NCBI RefSeq assembly: GCF_900113185.1
Contig: NZ_FOZD01000001.1
Location: 1,054,001 to 1,118,000, forward strand
Direction: 5' to 3'
Length of the DNA: 64,000 nt
From: Agromyces sp. CF514
GTDB taxonomy: Bacteria > Actinomycetota > Actinomycetes > Actinomycetales > Microbacteriaceae
The translations under genes and the position numbers were made by a program. Positions 40,147 through 49,583 of the stretch are shown piece by piece (the stretch's first letter is position 1; every line of letters starts with the position of its first letter). The notes beneath the pieces are model-generated. The model was not told the DNA's origin. It did no database searches and was given only the letters and a program-made list of their open reading frames with translations.

Positions 40147-40179
40147 CGGGGCGCCCGCCGCAGCACGGCGGGCGCCCCG
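40147..40179 (+). terminator. Stem-loop between binding-protein and permease genes
   Basis: A 14-bp perfect stem (40147-40160 with 40166-40179), a 5-nt loop and TTCCCCTC after it, 6 nt past the receptor stop. Inside an operon this usually gives more receptor than permease mRNA. Confidence 0.7.
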
Positions 40180-40234
40180 TTCCCCTCAGCACCATCCGCG
40201 AGATCCCCCGACCCCGCCAAGAGAAGGAGCCGCC

Positions 40235-41191
40235 ATGTCAGCCACTCAGGCGCTCACCGCCGAGCGCCCCGCAGCCCCGCCGCCCCGGCGGCGCACGAGC
40301 ACCACGAAGCGCCGGCAGTACCGGGCCGCCTACCTGTTCCTCGTCCCGTTCTTCGTCGTGTTCATCACGATGCTGGTCGTCCCGCTCGTCTACGCCGGCT
40401 ACCTGAGCCTGTTCGAGAGCAAGCTCATCGGAGGCCAGGCGTTCAACGGCCTCGGCAACTACGTGCGGGCGCTCACCGACCCGCTCTTCCTCGAGGGCCT
40501 CGGCCGGGTGGGCCTGTTCTTCATCGTGCAGGTGCCGATCATGCTCGGGCTGGCGCTCTTCTTCGCCCTCGCGCTCGACACCTTCCGGGCGCGGGGGTCG
40601 AAGGCGATCCGGTTGCTCATCTACATGCCCTACGCCGTGCCCGCGGTGGTCGCGACGCTCATGTGGGGCTACCTCTACGGCCCCGACTTCGGTCCGCTCG
40701 CGCAGATCGCCCGAGCCGCGGGCCTCGGGACGCCCGAGTTCCTCTCGGCCGAGAACATGCTCGGCTCGATGATGAACATCGTCACGTGGGAGTTCGTCGG
40801 CTACAACATGATCATCATGTACGCGGCCCTGCGGTCGATTCCGGCTGAGCTCTACGAAGCCGCCGAGATCGACGGAGCGGGCCAGTTCCGCATGGCGTGG
40901 AGCATCAAGATCCCGGCCATCCGCCCGGCGATCATGCTGACGGTCATCTTCTCCATCATCGGGTCGTTCCAGCTGTTCGCCGAGCCGAGCCTGCTCTCGA
41001 TCATCGCGCCGAACGTGGTGATCAACTCCTACACGCCGAACTTCTACGCCTACAACCTGGCCTTCGTGAACCAGGAGCTCAACTACGCGGCATCCATCGC
41101 ATTCCTGCTCGGACTCGTGATCGCCGTCGTGTCCTACATCGTGCAGCTCGGCGCGCAACGGCGCGAGCGACGTGAACGGAGCCTGTCATGA
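40235..41191 (+). CDS. Sugar ABC transporter permease, MalF type
   Basis: A 318-residue integral membrane protein with six predicted helices. The EAA loop is EAAEIDGAGQFRMAWSIKIPAIRP. The cytoplasmic start is rich in Pro/Arg/Thr. It pairs with the MalG-type permease whose ATG overlaps its stop (ATGA). No ATPase gene is in the operon; actinobacterial importers of this type normally share one MsiK-like ATPase encoded elsewhere. AGAAGGAG precedes the ATG at 40235. Confidence 0.9.
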   Translation: MSATQALTAERPAAPPPRRRTSTTKRRQYRAAYLFLVPFFVVFITMLVVPLVYAGYLSLFESKLIGGQAFNGLGNYVRALTDPLFLEGLGRVGLFFIVQVPIMLGLALFFALALDTFRARGSKAIRLLIYMPYAVPAVVATLMWGYLYGPDFGPLAQIARAAGLGTPEFLSAENMLGSMMNIVTWEFVGYNMIIMYAALRSIPAELYEAAEIDGAGQFRMAWSIKIPAIRPAIMLTVIFSIIGSFQLFAEPSLLSIIAPNVVINSYTPNFYAYNLAFVNQELNYAASIAFLLGLVIAVVSYIVQLGAQRRERRERSLS

Positions 41192-42111
41192 CCTCGACCG
41201 AGACCCGGGCGGCCGTGACCATCGGCGCCACCGGATCGCGCCGTTCCCGCAACCGGTTCGCGCCCGAGCGGCGTCGGAGCACGCTCCTCACGGTGATCCT
41301 CTGGCTGTGCGTGCTGTACTTCGTGCTGCCGCTGTGGTGGCTGATCGTCTCCGCGACCAAGGACAACGCCGCGCTCTTCTCGACGTTCGGCCTGTGGTTC
41401 GGCGGCGACTTCTCCCTCTGGGAGAACCTGCAGACGCTGTTCACGGTGCGCAACGGCATGTTCGCCCGGTGGCTCGGGAACACCTTCGTGTACTCGATCA
41501 GTGCGGCCCTCGGCGCGACACTGCTCTCCACCATGGCGGGTTACGCGTTCGCGAAGTACGACTTCCCGGGCAAGAAGGCGTTGTTCAGCGCGACCCTCGG
41601 CGCGATCATGATCCCGCTCACGGCCCTCGCGCTGCCGACCTACCTGCTGTTCACCGCGGCGGGCCTGACGAACACGCCGTGGGCGGTCATCGTGCCCTCG
41701 CTCGTCAGCCCCTTCGGCGTCTACCTCATGCGGGTCTACGCGGCCGACGCGATCCCGGCAACCCTCATCGAGGCGGCGCGGGTCGACGGCGCGGGCGAGT
41801 TCCGCATCTTCTGGCAGGTGGGGTTGCGACTGCTCGGGCCGGGGCTCGTGACCGTGTTCCTCTTCTCGCTGGTCGCGACGTGGAACAACTACTTCCTGCC
41901 GCTGATCATGCTGAACAGCTCGGAGCTGTACCCCATCACGGTCGGCCTCGCGCAGATGCAGGCGGCCGCCAGCCAGGGCGGCGGCTCGCAGGCGCTGTTC
42001 TCGACGGTGATCACGGGCTCGCTGGTGTCGATCATCCCGCTGGTGCTCGCGTTCCTGTTCCTGCAGCGGTACTGGCAGTCCGGGCTGGCCAGCGGAAGCG
42101 TGAAGGAGTGA
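41188..42111 (+). CDS. Sugar ABC transporter permease, MalG type
   Basis: A 307-residue permease with six helices. The EAA loop is EAARVDGAGEFRIFWQVGLRLLGP and the typical ending is FLFLQRYWQSGLASGSVKE. Translationally coupled to the MalF gene (4-bp overlap) and only 2 bp from the following GH42 gene, whose ribosome site lies inside its last codons. It forms the channel for galactoside uptake with MalF. Confidence 0.9.
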   Translation: MTSTETRAAVTIGATGSRRSRNRFAPERRRSTLLTVILWLCVLYFVLPLWWLIVSATKDNAALFSTFGLWFGGDFSLWENLQTLFTVRNGMFARWLGNTFVYSISAALGATLLSTMAGYAFAKYDFPGKKALFSATLGAIMIPLTALALPTYLLFTAAGLTNTPWAVIVPSLVSPFGVYLMRVYAADAIPATLIEAARVDGAGEFRIFWQVGLRLLGPGLVTVFLFSLVATWNNYFLPLIMLNSSELYPITVGLAQMQAAASQGGGSQALFSTVITGSLVSIIPLVLAFLFLQRYWQSGLASGSVKE

Positions 42112-42113
42112 TC

Positions 42114-44135
42114 ATGACGATCTGGTATGGCGGGGACTACAACCCCGAGCAGTGGCCGCGGCCCGTCTGGGACGAGGACGTGAAGCTCATGCAACGGGCG
42201 GGCGTCTCGCTCGCGACGGTCGGCGTGTTCTCGTGGGCGCGGCTCGAACCGCGCCCGGGGGAGTACGACTTCGCGTGGCTCGACGAGGTGCTCGACCTGC
42301 TGCACGCGGGCGGGGTCCGGGTCGACCTCGCGACGGCGACGGCCTCTCCGCCGCCGTGGCTCGCGGCGCGGCATCCCGAGACCCTGCCCGTGACCGAGGA
42401 CGGCGTGACCCTCTCGGTCGGCAGCCGCCAGCAGTACTGCCCGAGCTCGCCGGTGTACCGCCAGCGGGCGGGCGAGCTCGTGCGCCGCATCGTCGAGCGC
42501 TACGCCGACCACCCCGCGCTCGAGCTGTGGCACATCAACAACGAGTACGGATGCCACGTCAGCCGGTGCTACTGCGACGTGTCGGCCGCGGCGTTCCGCG
42601 AGTGGCTGCGCGACCGGTACGGCACGGTCGACGAGCTGAACCGCGCGTGGGGCACGGCGTTCTGGTCGCAGCGCTACGACTCGTTCGACGAGGTGCAGCC
42701 GCCGCGGGCGGCCCCGACCTTCCGCAACCCGACCCACCTGCTCGACTTCGATCGCTTCTCGAGCGATGAGCTGCTGGCGTGCTTCCGCGCCGAGAAGGCG
42801 ATCATCCGCGAGCGGTCGTCGGTGCCCGTCACGACCAACTTCATGGGGTTCTTCAAGCCGGTCGACTACTGGTCGTGGGCGACCGAGGTCGACGTCGTGA
42901 GCGACGACACCTACCCCGACCCGGCCGATCCCGACTCTCCCGCGTACGCCGCGATGGTGCGCGATCTCATGCGCTCGCTCGGCGGCGGCGCGCCCTGGCT
43001 GCTCATGGAGCAGTCGCCGAGCGCCGTGAACTGGCGCAGGCAGAACGCCGCGAAGGCGCCGGGCCAGATGCGCGCGTGGTCGTACCAGTCGGTCGCGCGC
43101 GGCGCCGACGGCATCCTGTTCTTCCAGTGGCGCCAGTCCGCCGCGGGGTCGGAGAAGTTCCACTCCGGGCTCGTGCCGCACGCGGGCACCGACACGCGCG
43201 TGTGGCGCGAGGTCGAGCAGCTCGGCGGGGAGCTCGCCGCCCTCTCGGCCCGCTCGGGCGACGAGGCCATCGCGGGCGGTCGGGTGGCCTCGCGCGTCGC
43301 CATCGCGCTCGACTGGCACAGCTGGTGGGCGATCGAGCAGCCGGCATCGCCGACGGATGTCCCGTACGTGCAGGTGCTGGGTGCCTGGCACGGCGCGCTC
43401 ACGTCGTTGGGGCTGGTCGTCGACTTCGTGCGCGCCGAGGGAGACCTGACCGCGTACGACCTCGTCGTCGTGCCGGCCCACCTCGTCGCGACGGACGCGC
43501 AGGTCACGAACCTCGCGGCCTTCGCCGAGACCGGCACGCTCATCGTCGGATTCGGCAGCGCAGTGCTCGACGAGGACCTGCATGTACGGCTGGGCGGGTA
43601 TCTCGGCGAGCCGCTGCGCCGCGCCCTCGGCGTCTGGATCGAGGAGTTCGCACCCCCGGCCGCTCCCGACCTCGCGAATGCGGGCGGCAGGGTCGCCCCG
43701 GCGTCGGCGCTCGCCGGCGAGCTCGTCGGCGGCGCCGCGCTCGGCACGGTCTGGGGCGAGGTCGTGCGGGTGGAGGACGCCGAGACGCTCGCGACCTTCG
43801 ATGACGGCGCCCTGCGCGGATGGCCCGCGGTCACCCGGCGGCGCACCGACGGCGGCAGCGCCTGGTACGTCGCGACCCTGCCCGAACCCGACGCGCTGCG
43901 GCTGATCGCCGAGTCGGCGGCGCGCGATGCCGGCATCGAGCTGCCGCCCGCGGCGACGCGCGGCGGCCAGGTCGAGGCCGTGCGGCGCGGATCGGCGCTG
44001 TTCGTCATCAACCACGGCGCCGAGGAGGCCGAGGTGCTCGTCGACGGGACCGACCTGCTGACGGGGGAGTCCGCCTCGGGGCTGCGGCTCCCCGCGCAGG
44101 GCGTCGCGGTCGTCGTCGCCGACGAGGCCGGCTGA
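42114..44135 (+). CDS. Beta-galactosidase, GH42 (copy 2)
   Basis: A 673-residue cytoplasmic GH42 enzyme. The barrel starts WYGGDYNPEQWPRPVWDED. The acid/base is E144 in HINNEYGCH and the nucleophile is E299 in LMEQSPSAVNW. The four-Cys zinc site is present (one Cys in YCPSSP, three in GCHVSRCYC), as in the Thermus A4 enzyme. GH42_M and C-terminal domains complete it. It closes the first galactoside operon directly behind MalG, so the imported sugar meets both this enzyme and copy 1. Terminal beta-galactose release is expected. It closely resembles copy 3 at 46615. Confidence 0.92.
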   Translation: MTIWYGGDYNPEQWPRPVWDEDVKLMQRAGVSLATVGVFSWARLEPRPGEYDFAWLDEVLDLLHAGGVRVDLATATASPPPWLAARHPETLPVTEDGVTLSVGSRQQYCPSSPVYRQRAGELVRRIVERYADHPALELWHINNEYGCHVSRCYCDVSAAAFREWLRDRYGTVDELNRAWGTAFWSQRYDSFDEVQPPRAAPTFRNPTHLLDFDRFSSDELLACFRAEKAIIRERSSVPVTTNFMGFFKPVDYWSWATEVDVVSDDTYPDPADPDSPAYAAMVRDLMRSLGGGAPWLLMEQSPSAVNWRRQNAAKAPGQMRAWSYQSVARGADGILFFQWRQSAAGSEKFHSGLVPHAGTDTRVWREVEQLGGELAALSARSGDEAIAGGRVASRVAIALDWHSWWAIEQPASPTDVPYVQVLGAWHGALTSLGLVVDFVRAEGDLTAYDLVVVPAHLVATDAQVTNLAAFAETGTLIVGFGSAVLDEDLHVRLGGYLGEPLRRALGVWIEEFAPPAAPDLANAGGRVAPASALAGELVGGAALGTVWGEVVRVEDAETLATFDDGALRGWPAVTRRRTDGGSAWYVATLPEPDALRLIAESAARDAGIELPPAATRGGQVEAVRRGSALFVINHGAEEAEVLVDGTDLLTGESASGLRLPAQGVAVVVADEAG

Positions 44136-44188
44136 CGGCGCGCCCGGCGAGGGGCGATGCGGCGGGGGCGGAGTCGACGGGGAGGCGG

Positions 44189-44209
44189 ATACGCTCGGCT
44201 GCGGAGGTG
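44189..44209 (+). promoter_or_regulatory. Possible promoter and ribosome site of ltrA-like gene
   Basis: TACGCT at 44189-44194 can serve as -10. GGAGGTGG at 44202-44209 is a strong ribosome site 8 nt before the ATG at 44218. It suggests that this gene is transcribed apart from the galactosidase operon. Confidence 0.4.
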
Positions 44210-44217
44210 GTGCGTCG

Positions 44218-45435
44218 ATGGGCGATGCAGGCGGTCGGCGGGTCACCACGGCGCACCTCGGCTTCCGCCGCGATCTCCTGAGGCCCTCGGGCTCGGAGCG
44301 CGCCGACCGGGTCTCGTTCGTCGAGCTGTTCTTCGACCTCGTGTTCGTGTTCGGGCTGACGCAGCTCGGCACGTATCTCTCCGCCAACCAGACGCCGCTC
44401 GGGGCACTGGAAGGCGCGCTCGCAGTCACCGCGCTGTGGTGGGCGTGGATCTCGACGACCTGGCTCACGAACTGGCTCGACCCGGTGAAGCTGCCGGTGC
44501 GCGGCGCCGTCATCGCGCTCGCCTTCGTCGCGCTCGTGCTGAGCGTGTCGATCGCGGAGGCGTTCGGCGATCGGGCCTGGGCGTTCGCGATCGCCTACGT
44601 CGTGCTCCAGCTCGGCCGCGCGGTGTTCATCGTGCTGGCCGCGGCACGGCACGACGCGGCGCTCGCCGCGGACTTCACGTGCGTGCTCGTCTGGACCGCG
44701 GTTGGATCGGCGTTCTGGCTCGTCGGCGCGCTGCTGCCCTTGCCGGCCCAGCTGCCGTTCTGGGCGGCCGCCCTCGGCGTCGAACTCGTCGGCAGCGTGC
44801 TCGGGTACCCGGTTCCCCGGCTCGGCCGGGTCGAGGTCGGGGCGTGGGATGTCTCGGGCCCGCACATCGCCGAGCGTTCGGCCCTGTTCGTGCTCATCGC
44901 GCTCGGCGAGGGGCTGCTCGTCACGGGCTTCCAGGTCGTCGAGGCCGAGGCCTCGATCGAGGTGGCCGTCGCGCTCGTGACCGCGTTCGTCGCGGCGGCG
45001 GCGTGCTGGTGGATCTACTTCGACCACGGGGAACGCGTCGGCCCCGAGGCCGTCGCCGAGCACGAGGCGCCCGCGCGGCTGGCCCGCACCGCGTACTCGT
45101 GGGTGCACCTGATCATCGTCGCGGGCATCGTCATGCTGGGCGTCGGCGACAAGGAGGTGCTGGCGCATCCGCACGAGCAGAGCACGGCGGCAGCGGTGAC
45201 GGTCATCGGCGGCCCGCTGCTGTTCCTCGGCGGCACGCTGCTGTTCCGTCGCGTGCTCGAGGGCCGTTGGATGCGCTCGCAACTCGCCGGCCTCGGCCTG
45301 CTCGTCGTGCTGGCGGTCGTGAGCCCGCTGCTCGACCCGCTGCCGATGAGCGTGCTCGCGGCGCTCGTGCTCGTCGCGGCCGCCGCGGGCGAGACGATCG
45401 AGCGTCTCCGCACCGGTCGTCGCAGCGGCGGCTGA
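44218..45435 (+). CDS. Low-temperature-requirement A (LtrA)-like membrane protein
   Basis: A 405-residue polytopic membrane protein with about ten helices. The family signature VSFVELFFDLVFVFGLTQL is near the start, followed by WWAWISTTWLTNWLDP and later HIAERSALFVLIALGEGLL. LtrA was first linked to growth of Listeria in the cold, but its biochemical role is unknown. Nothing ties it to galactoside use. It ends 3 bp from the convergent second LacI gene and appears to be an independent insertion between two sugar operons. Confidence 0.87.
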   Translation: MGDAGGRRVTTAHLGFRRDLLRPSGSERADRVSFVELFFDLVFVFGLTQLGTYLSANQTPLGALEGALAVTALWWAWISTTWLTNWLDPVKLPVRGAVIALAFVALVLSVSIAEAFGDRAWAFAIAYVVLQLGRAVFIVLAAARHDAALAADFTCVLVWTAVGSAFWLVGALLPLPAQLPFWAAALGVELVGSVLGYPVPRLGRVEVGAWDVSGPHIAERSALFVLIALGEGLLVTGFQVVEAEASIEVAVALVTAFVAAAACWWIYFDHGERVGPEAVAEHEAPARLARTAYSWVHLIIVAGIVMLGVGDKEVLAHPHEQSTAAAVTVIGGPLLFLGGTLLFRRVLEGRWMRSQLAGLGLLVVLAVVSPLLDPLPMSVLAALVLVAAAAGETIERLRTGRRSGG

Positions 45436-45438
45436 GTC

Positions 45439-46458
45439 TCAGGCCGACCCGCGCCAGACGACCGAGGTCTCGACCATGATGCCGTCGACCGCGGGTTCCT
45501 CGCCGCGGATCTGCGCGAGCACGCTGAGGGCGGCGGCGCGGCCGAGGCCGGCGGCGGGCTGGCGCACGGTCGAGAGGGCCGGGTGCGTGCGCGTGGCCCA
45601 GGCGCTGTCGTCGAAGCCGACGACGCCGACGTCTTCGGGCACGCGCCGGCCGGCCTCGCGGAGCGACTCGAGGGCTCCTGCGGCGACCGCGTCGGAGGCG
45701 GCGAAGACGCCGTCGAGGTCGGGATGTCGCGCGAGGAGTGCGCGCATGCCGTCGACACCCGCCGAGTAGGAGTAGAGCGGAACGGACTCGACGAGGTCGG
45801 CGTCGAAGCGGTCGCCCAGCGCCTCGGTGAAGCCCTGCAGGCGGTCGACGCCGGAGTCGCGGTCGAGCGCCGCCGCGATCATGCCGATGCGTCGACGGCC
45901 GGTCGCGACGAGTCGCTCGGTGACCGCCCGCGCGGATCCGACGTTGTCGATGCCCACCCACGCGGCGGTGAGGCCCGGCGGGTGCCCGACGAAGGCCGCG
46001 GGCAGCTCGAGCTGCTCGATCACGCGCGTGATCGGGTCGTTCGTGCGGGCGGAGACCATGACCACGCCGTCGACGAAGCCGCCGCGCAGGAACCGCGCGA
46101 CGCGCTCGGTGTCGCGCTCGGAATCGACGAGGATGCTCGCCATCTGGTAGTCGGCGTCGGAGAGCGCGGCGTTCGCGCCGAGCAGGATCTCGCCGATGTT
46201 GGGGTCCTCGACGAAGAGCGGGCCGGGCTCGTGCACGATGAACGCGACGGCCTGCGTGCGCTGCATCACGAGGTTTCGCGCGGCCGTGTTCGGCACGTAG
46301 CCGACCTTCACGATCGCGGCCTCGATGGCCTTGCGCGCCTCGTCGGAGACGTAGCGCTCGCCGTTGACGACGCGGCTCACGGTGCCCCGGGAGACGCCCG
46401 CCTCGACGGCGACGTCGTGCACCGTTGCGCGCTTGCGACGGGTGGGGTTCTCCGGCAT
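45439..46458 (-). CDS. LacI family repressor of the second galactoside operon
   Basis: A 339-residue LacI/GalR regulator. The HTH is ATVHDVAVEAGVSRGTVSRV near residues 11-30, with hinge helix NTAARNLVMQRTQ and a complete sugar-binding domain. It has the standard length, unlike the other LacI here. The ATG at 46458 lies next to the divergent GH42 copy 3 operon. That promoter region carries two near-perfect palindromes (46524-46541, 46570-46587), its probable targets. The inducer is probably a galactoside taken up by the MalFG system of that operon. Confidence 0.88.
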   Translation of the reverse strand: MPENPTRRKRATVHDVAVEAGVSRGTVSRVVNGERYVSDEARKAIEAAIVKVGYVPNTAARNLVMQRTQAVAFIVHEPGPLFVEDPNIGEILLGANAALSDADYQMASILVDSERDTERVARFLRGGFVDGVVMVSARTNDPITRVIEQLELPAAFVGHPPGLTAAWVGIDNVGSARAVTERLVATGRRRIGMIAAALDRDSGVDRLQGFTEALGDRFDADLVESVPLYSYSAGVDGMRALLARHPDLDGVFAASDAVAAGALESLREAGRRVPEDVGVVGFDDSAWATRTHPALSTVRQPAAGLGRAAALSVLAQIRGEEPAVDGIMVETSVVWRGSA

Positions 46459-46496
46459 GAGGCTCACTGTACCGGCGGGGCGCAACGGTGTCGTGT

Positions 46497-46587
46497 TTGA
46501 CATCCGGCTCGTGCCGTGATTACTCTGTGCACGTTCACAGAATCTCAGCGCGGAGCTTTCGCCCTCGACTCTGTGCACGTTCACAGA
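46497..46587 (+). promoter_or_regulatory. Promoter and two LacI operators of the second galactoside operon
   Basis: TTGACA (46497-46502) with TACTCT (46521-46526) after 18 bp. The 18-bp element TCTGTGCACGTTCACAGA occurs identically at 46524-46541, overlapping the -10, and at 46570-46587. Each is an inverted repeat with one mismatched pair. Centres are 46 bp apart. Confidence 0.75.
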
Positions 46588-46614
46588 ACAAGCAACGACG
46601 CAGTCGGGGAGACC

Positions 46615-48645
46615 ATGCAGCCGCACACCGAGCACACCGAGCACCGCGCGGCGCGCCCCACCTGGCGTCACGACGGCATCGCGTTCGGCTGCGACTACAA
46701 CCCCGAGCAGTGGGACCCGGAGGTCTGGCCCGAAGACGTGCGGCTCATGCGCGAGGCCGGGGTCGACCTCGTCGCGATCAACATCTTCGGCTGGTCGCAG
46801 GTCAATCCCCGCAAGGGCACCTTCGACTTCGCGGCGCTCGACACCGTCATGGACCTGCTCGCCGACGCCGGCATCCGCGTGAACCTCGGAACCGCGACCG
46901 CATCGCCGCCGCCGTGGCTGACGACGCTGCACCCCGAGATCCTGCCGGTCGCCGACGACGGCACGACCCGGTACCCCGGCGGACGCCAGGCCTGGTGCCC
47001 GTCGTCGCCGGTCTTCCGTCGCTACGCCCTCGCCCTCGTCGAGCAGGTCGCCGATCGCTACGGCTCGCACCCGAACGTCGAGCTCTGGCACGTCTCGAAC
47101 GAGCTCGGCTGCCACAACGCACTCTGCCACTGCGTCGAGAGCACGGCGTCGTTCCGACGCTGGCTCGAGCAGCGTTACGGCACCATCGCCGAACTCAACC
47201 GCGCGTGGGGCACGAGCTTCTGGAGCCAGCGCTACGACGACTGGGCCGAGATCCTGACGCCCATGCGCACCCTCTCGACGCGCAACCCCGGTCAGGTGCT
47301 CGACTTCCACCGGTTCAGCTCCGAGGAGCTGCTCGGCTACTACCGGGCCGAGGCCGAGGTGATCCGCGCCCGCAGCACGGCGCCGATCACGACGAACTTC
47401 ATGGTCACGGCTCACATCCGCAACCTCGACTACTTCTCGTGGGCCCCCGAGATGGACGTCGTCGCGAACGACCACTACCTCGACAACCGCCTCGCCGACC
47501 CGACGACCGAACTCGCCTTCGCGGCCGACCTCACCCGGGGCATCGCGGGCGGCGCGCCGTGGATCCTCATGGAGACCTCGACCAGCGCCGTGAACTGGCA
47601 GCCCCACAACATCGCGAAGGCCAGGGGCGAGATGACGCGCAATGCCGCGCAGCACATCGCCCGCGGCGCCGACGGCATCTGCTTCTTCCAGTGGCGCGCC
47701 TCGGCCCAGGGCTCGGAGAAGTTCCACTCGGCCCTGCTGCCGCACGCCGGCACCGACAGCGACGTGTGGCGCGAGGTCGTCGAGCTCGGGGCCCTCCTGG
47801 ACCGCCTCGACGAGGTCACCGGAACCCGCGTGGTCGCCGACACGGCCGTGCTCTTCAGCTGGGACGCCTGGTGGGCCACCGACGCCGACAACCGCCCGAG
47901 CCACTCGGTGGAGTACCTCGAGCAGGTACACGCCGCCTACACCGCCCTCCGTGCAACCGGCGCCTCGGTCGACGTCGTGCACCCTGACGCCGACCTCTCG
48001 GGGTACCGCCTCGTCGTCGTGCCGGCGCTCTACAGCGTCACCGACTCGGCCGCGGCGAACCTCGAGTCGTTCGTCGCGGCCGGCGGCACGACCCTCGTCA
48101 CGTTCTACAGCGGCATCGTCGACGAGCACGACCGCGTGCGCCTCGGCGGCTACCCCGGCGCATTCGCCGAGCTGCTCGGCATCCGCGTCGAGGAGTTCGC
48201 TCCGCTCCGCCCGGGCGACGAGGCACGCCTCGCATCGGGCGCGACGGCGAAGCTCTGGGCCGAGCACCTGGCGCTCACCACGGCCGAGGCGATCGACGCG
48301 TTCGTCGATGGACCCGTGCCCGGAGTGCCCGCCGTGACGCGCAACGAGCACGGATCGGGTGCCGCGTGGTACCTCGCGACCGCTCCGGACGCCGCCGACT
48401 ACCGCGGACTCGTCGCACGCATCGCCGACGAGGCGGGCGTCGGCCGGCCCGTCGGCGCGGGCCCCGAGGTCGAGATCCTGCGCCGTGCAGGAGACGGCCG
48501 GAGCTACGTGTTCGCCATCAACCACGGAGCCGAACCGGTCGTCATCGACGCGACCGGCTTCGACCTCGTCACCACCGGGTCCGTCGACGGCGACGCGACC
48601 GTGCCGGGCTACGGCATCCGCATCATCAGAGAGGAGGCGGCATGA
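46615..48645 (+). CDS. Beta-galactosidase, GH42 (copy 3)
   Basis: A 676-residue cytoplasmic GH42 enzyme. The barrel start is FGCDYNPEQWDPEVWPED. The acid/base is E163 in HVSNELGCHN and the nucleophile is E320 in LMETSTSAVNW. The zinc cysteines are in WCPSSP and GCHNALCHC. The ATG at 46615 has GGGGAGA before it and avoids a longer frame that would run through the operator. The stop overlaps the MalF ATG (ATGA). It is first in an operon with MalF, MalG, a receptor and an alpha-galactosidase. It is closely similar to copy 2, so the two operons may have arisen by duplication followed by rearrangement. Confidence 0.92.
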   Translation: MQPHTEHTEHRAARPTWRHDGIAFGCDYNPEQWDPEVWPEDVRLMREAGVDLVAINIFGWSQVNPRKGTFDFAALDTVMDLLADAGIRVNLGTATASPPPWLTTLHPEILPVADDGTTRYPGGRQAWCPSSPVFRRYALALVEQVADRYGSHPNVELWHVSNELGCHNALCHCVESTASFRRWLEQRYGTIAELNRAWGTSFWSQRYDDWAEILTPMRTLSTRNPGQVLDFHRFSSEELLGYYRAEAEVIRARSTAPITTNFMVTAHIRNLDYFSWAPEMDVVANDHYLDNRLADPTTELAFAADLTRGIAGGAPWILMETSTSAVNWQPHNIAKARGEMTRNAAQHIARGADGICFFQWRASAQGSEKFHSALLPHAGTDSDVWREVVELGALLDRLDEVTGTRVVADTAVLFSWDAWWATDADNRPSHSVEYLEQVHAAYTALRATGASVDVVHPDADLSGYRLVVVPALYSVTDSAAANLESFVAAGGTTLVTFYSGIVDEHDRVRLGGYPGAFAELLGIRVEEFAPLRPGDEARLASGATAKLWAEHLALTTAEAIDAFVDGPVPGVPAVTRNEHGSGAAWYLATAPDAADYRGLVARIADEAGVGRPVGAGPEVEILRRAGDGRSYVFAINHGAEPVVIDATGFDLVTTGSVDGDATVPGYGIRIIREEAA

Positions 48646-49583
48646 CCACCGCTCCCGTCAACGTCGACGTCGCCGCACGGGCGCTCGAGGACCGGCCGGC
48701 GCCGCGCCGCCGGGTCCCGGTGCCCCACAAGGCCGCGATCGCCGTGTTCATCGCCCCGTTCGGCGTGCTGTTCGTGCTCTTCTACCTGATCCCGATCCTG
48801 CAGGCGATCTGGCAGTCGCTGCTCGTGGTCGAGCGCGAGGGCACCTACGGGCAGGCCACCGAGGTCTTCGGAGGGCTCGCCCAGTACGCGCTGGTGTTCC
48901 AGAACGGGCCTTTCTGGGCATCCGTGCTCCGGGTGCTCACGTTCGGCATCGTGCAGGTGCCGGTCATGCTCGGCCTCGCGCTGCTGTTCGCGCTCCTGCT
49001 CGACTCGCCGCTCGTGAAGGGCAAGAAGTTCTTCCGCCTCGCGTTCTTCGTGCCGTATGCCGTGCCGGGGGTCATCGCGGCCATCATGTGGGGCTTCATG
49101 TTCAGCCCCAACCTGTCGCCGTTCACGGCGCTCACGAAGAACATCGACTTCCTCGGGGCCGACCTCGTGCTGTGGTCGATCGCGAACGTCGTCACCTGGG
49201 TGTTCGTCGGCTACAACATGCTCATCATCTACTCGTCGCTGCTGTCGATCCCCGCCGAGATCTACGAGGCCGCGCGGCTCGACGGCGCGAGTCAGATGCG
49301 CATCGCCTGGTCGATCAAGATCCCGCTCGTGCGGCCCGCGATCCTGCTGACGGCCGTGTTCTCGATCATCGGCACGCTCCAGCTGCTCGCCGAGCCGCAG
49401 GTGTTCGCCTCGTTCTCGTCGGCCGTGATCAGCACGTACACGCCGAACATGACGATCTACGCCACGGCGTCGGTGCCGAACTCGAGCCTGGCGGCCGCGT
49501 TCTCGGTCGTGCTCGCCCTCGCGACGTTCGCCCTCAGCTTCACGTTCCTGAAGATCACCCAGCGCAAGGATGCCGCCGAATGA
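48642..49583 (+). CDS. Sugar ABC transporter permease, MalF type (second system)
   Basis: A 313-residue, six-helix permease. The EAA loop is EAARLDGASQMRIAWSIKIPLVRP. It overlaps GH42 copy 3 by 4 bp and the next permease by 4 bp, so all three are translationally coupled. It is similar to the MalF at 40235 throughout (shared FVGYNM, SIPAE and STYTPN segments). It serves uptake of the substrate of this operon, with an ATPase supplied from elsewhere. Confidence 0.9.
   Translation: MTTAPVNVDVAARALEDRPAPRRRVPVPHKAAIAVFIAPFGVLFVLFYLIPILQAIWQSLLVVEREGTYGQATEVFGGLAQYALVFQNGPFWASVLRVLTFGIVQVPVMLGLALLFALLLDSPLVKGKKFFRLAFFVPYAVPGVIAAIMWGFMFSPNLSPFTALTKNIDFLGADLVLWSIANVVTWVFVGYNMLIIYSSLLSIPAEIYEAARLDGASQMRIAWSIKIPLVRPAILLTAVFSIIGTLQLLAEPQVFASFSSAVISTYTPNMTIYATASVPNSSLAAAFSVVLALATFALSFTFLKITQRKDAAE

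Noticed and set aside
44136-46458. A mobile element carrying the LtrA-like gene into the galactoside block
   Set aside because: No transposase, terminal repeats or target duplication were seen; gene order alone does not show transfer.
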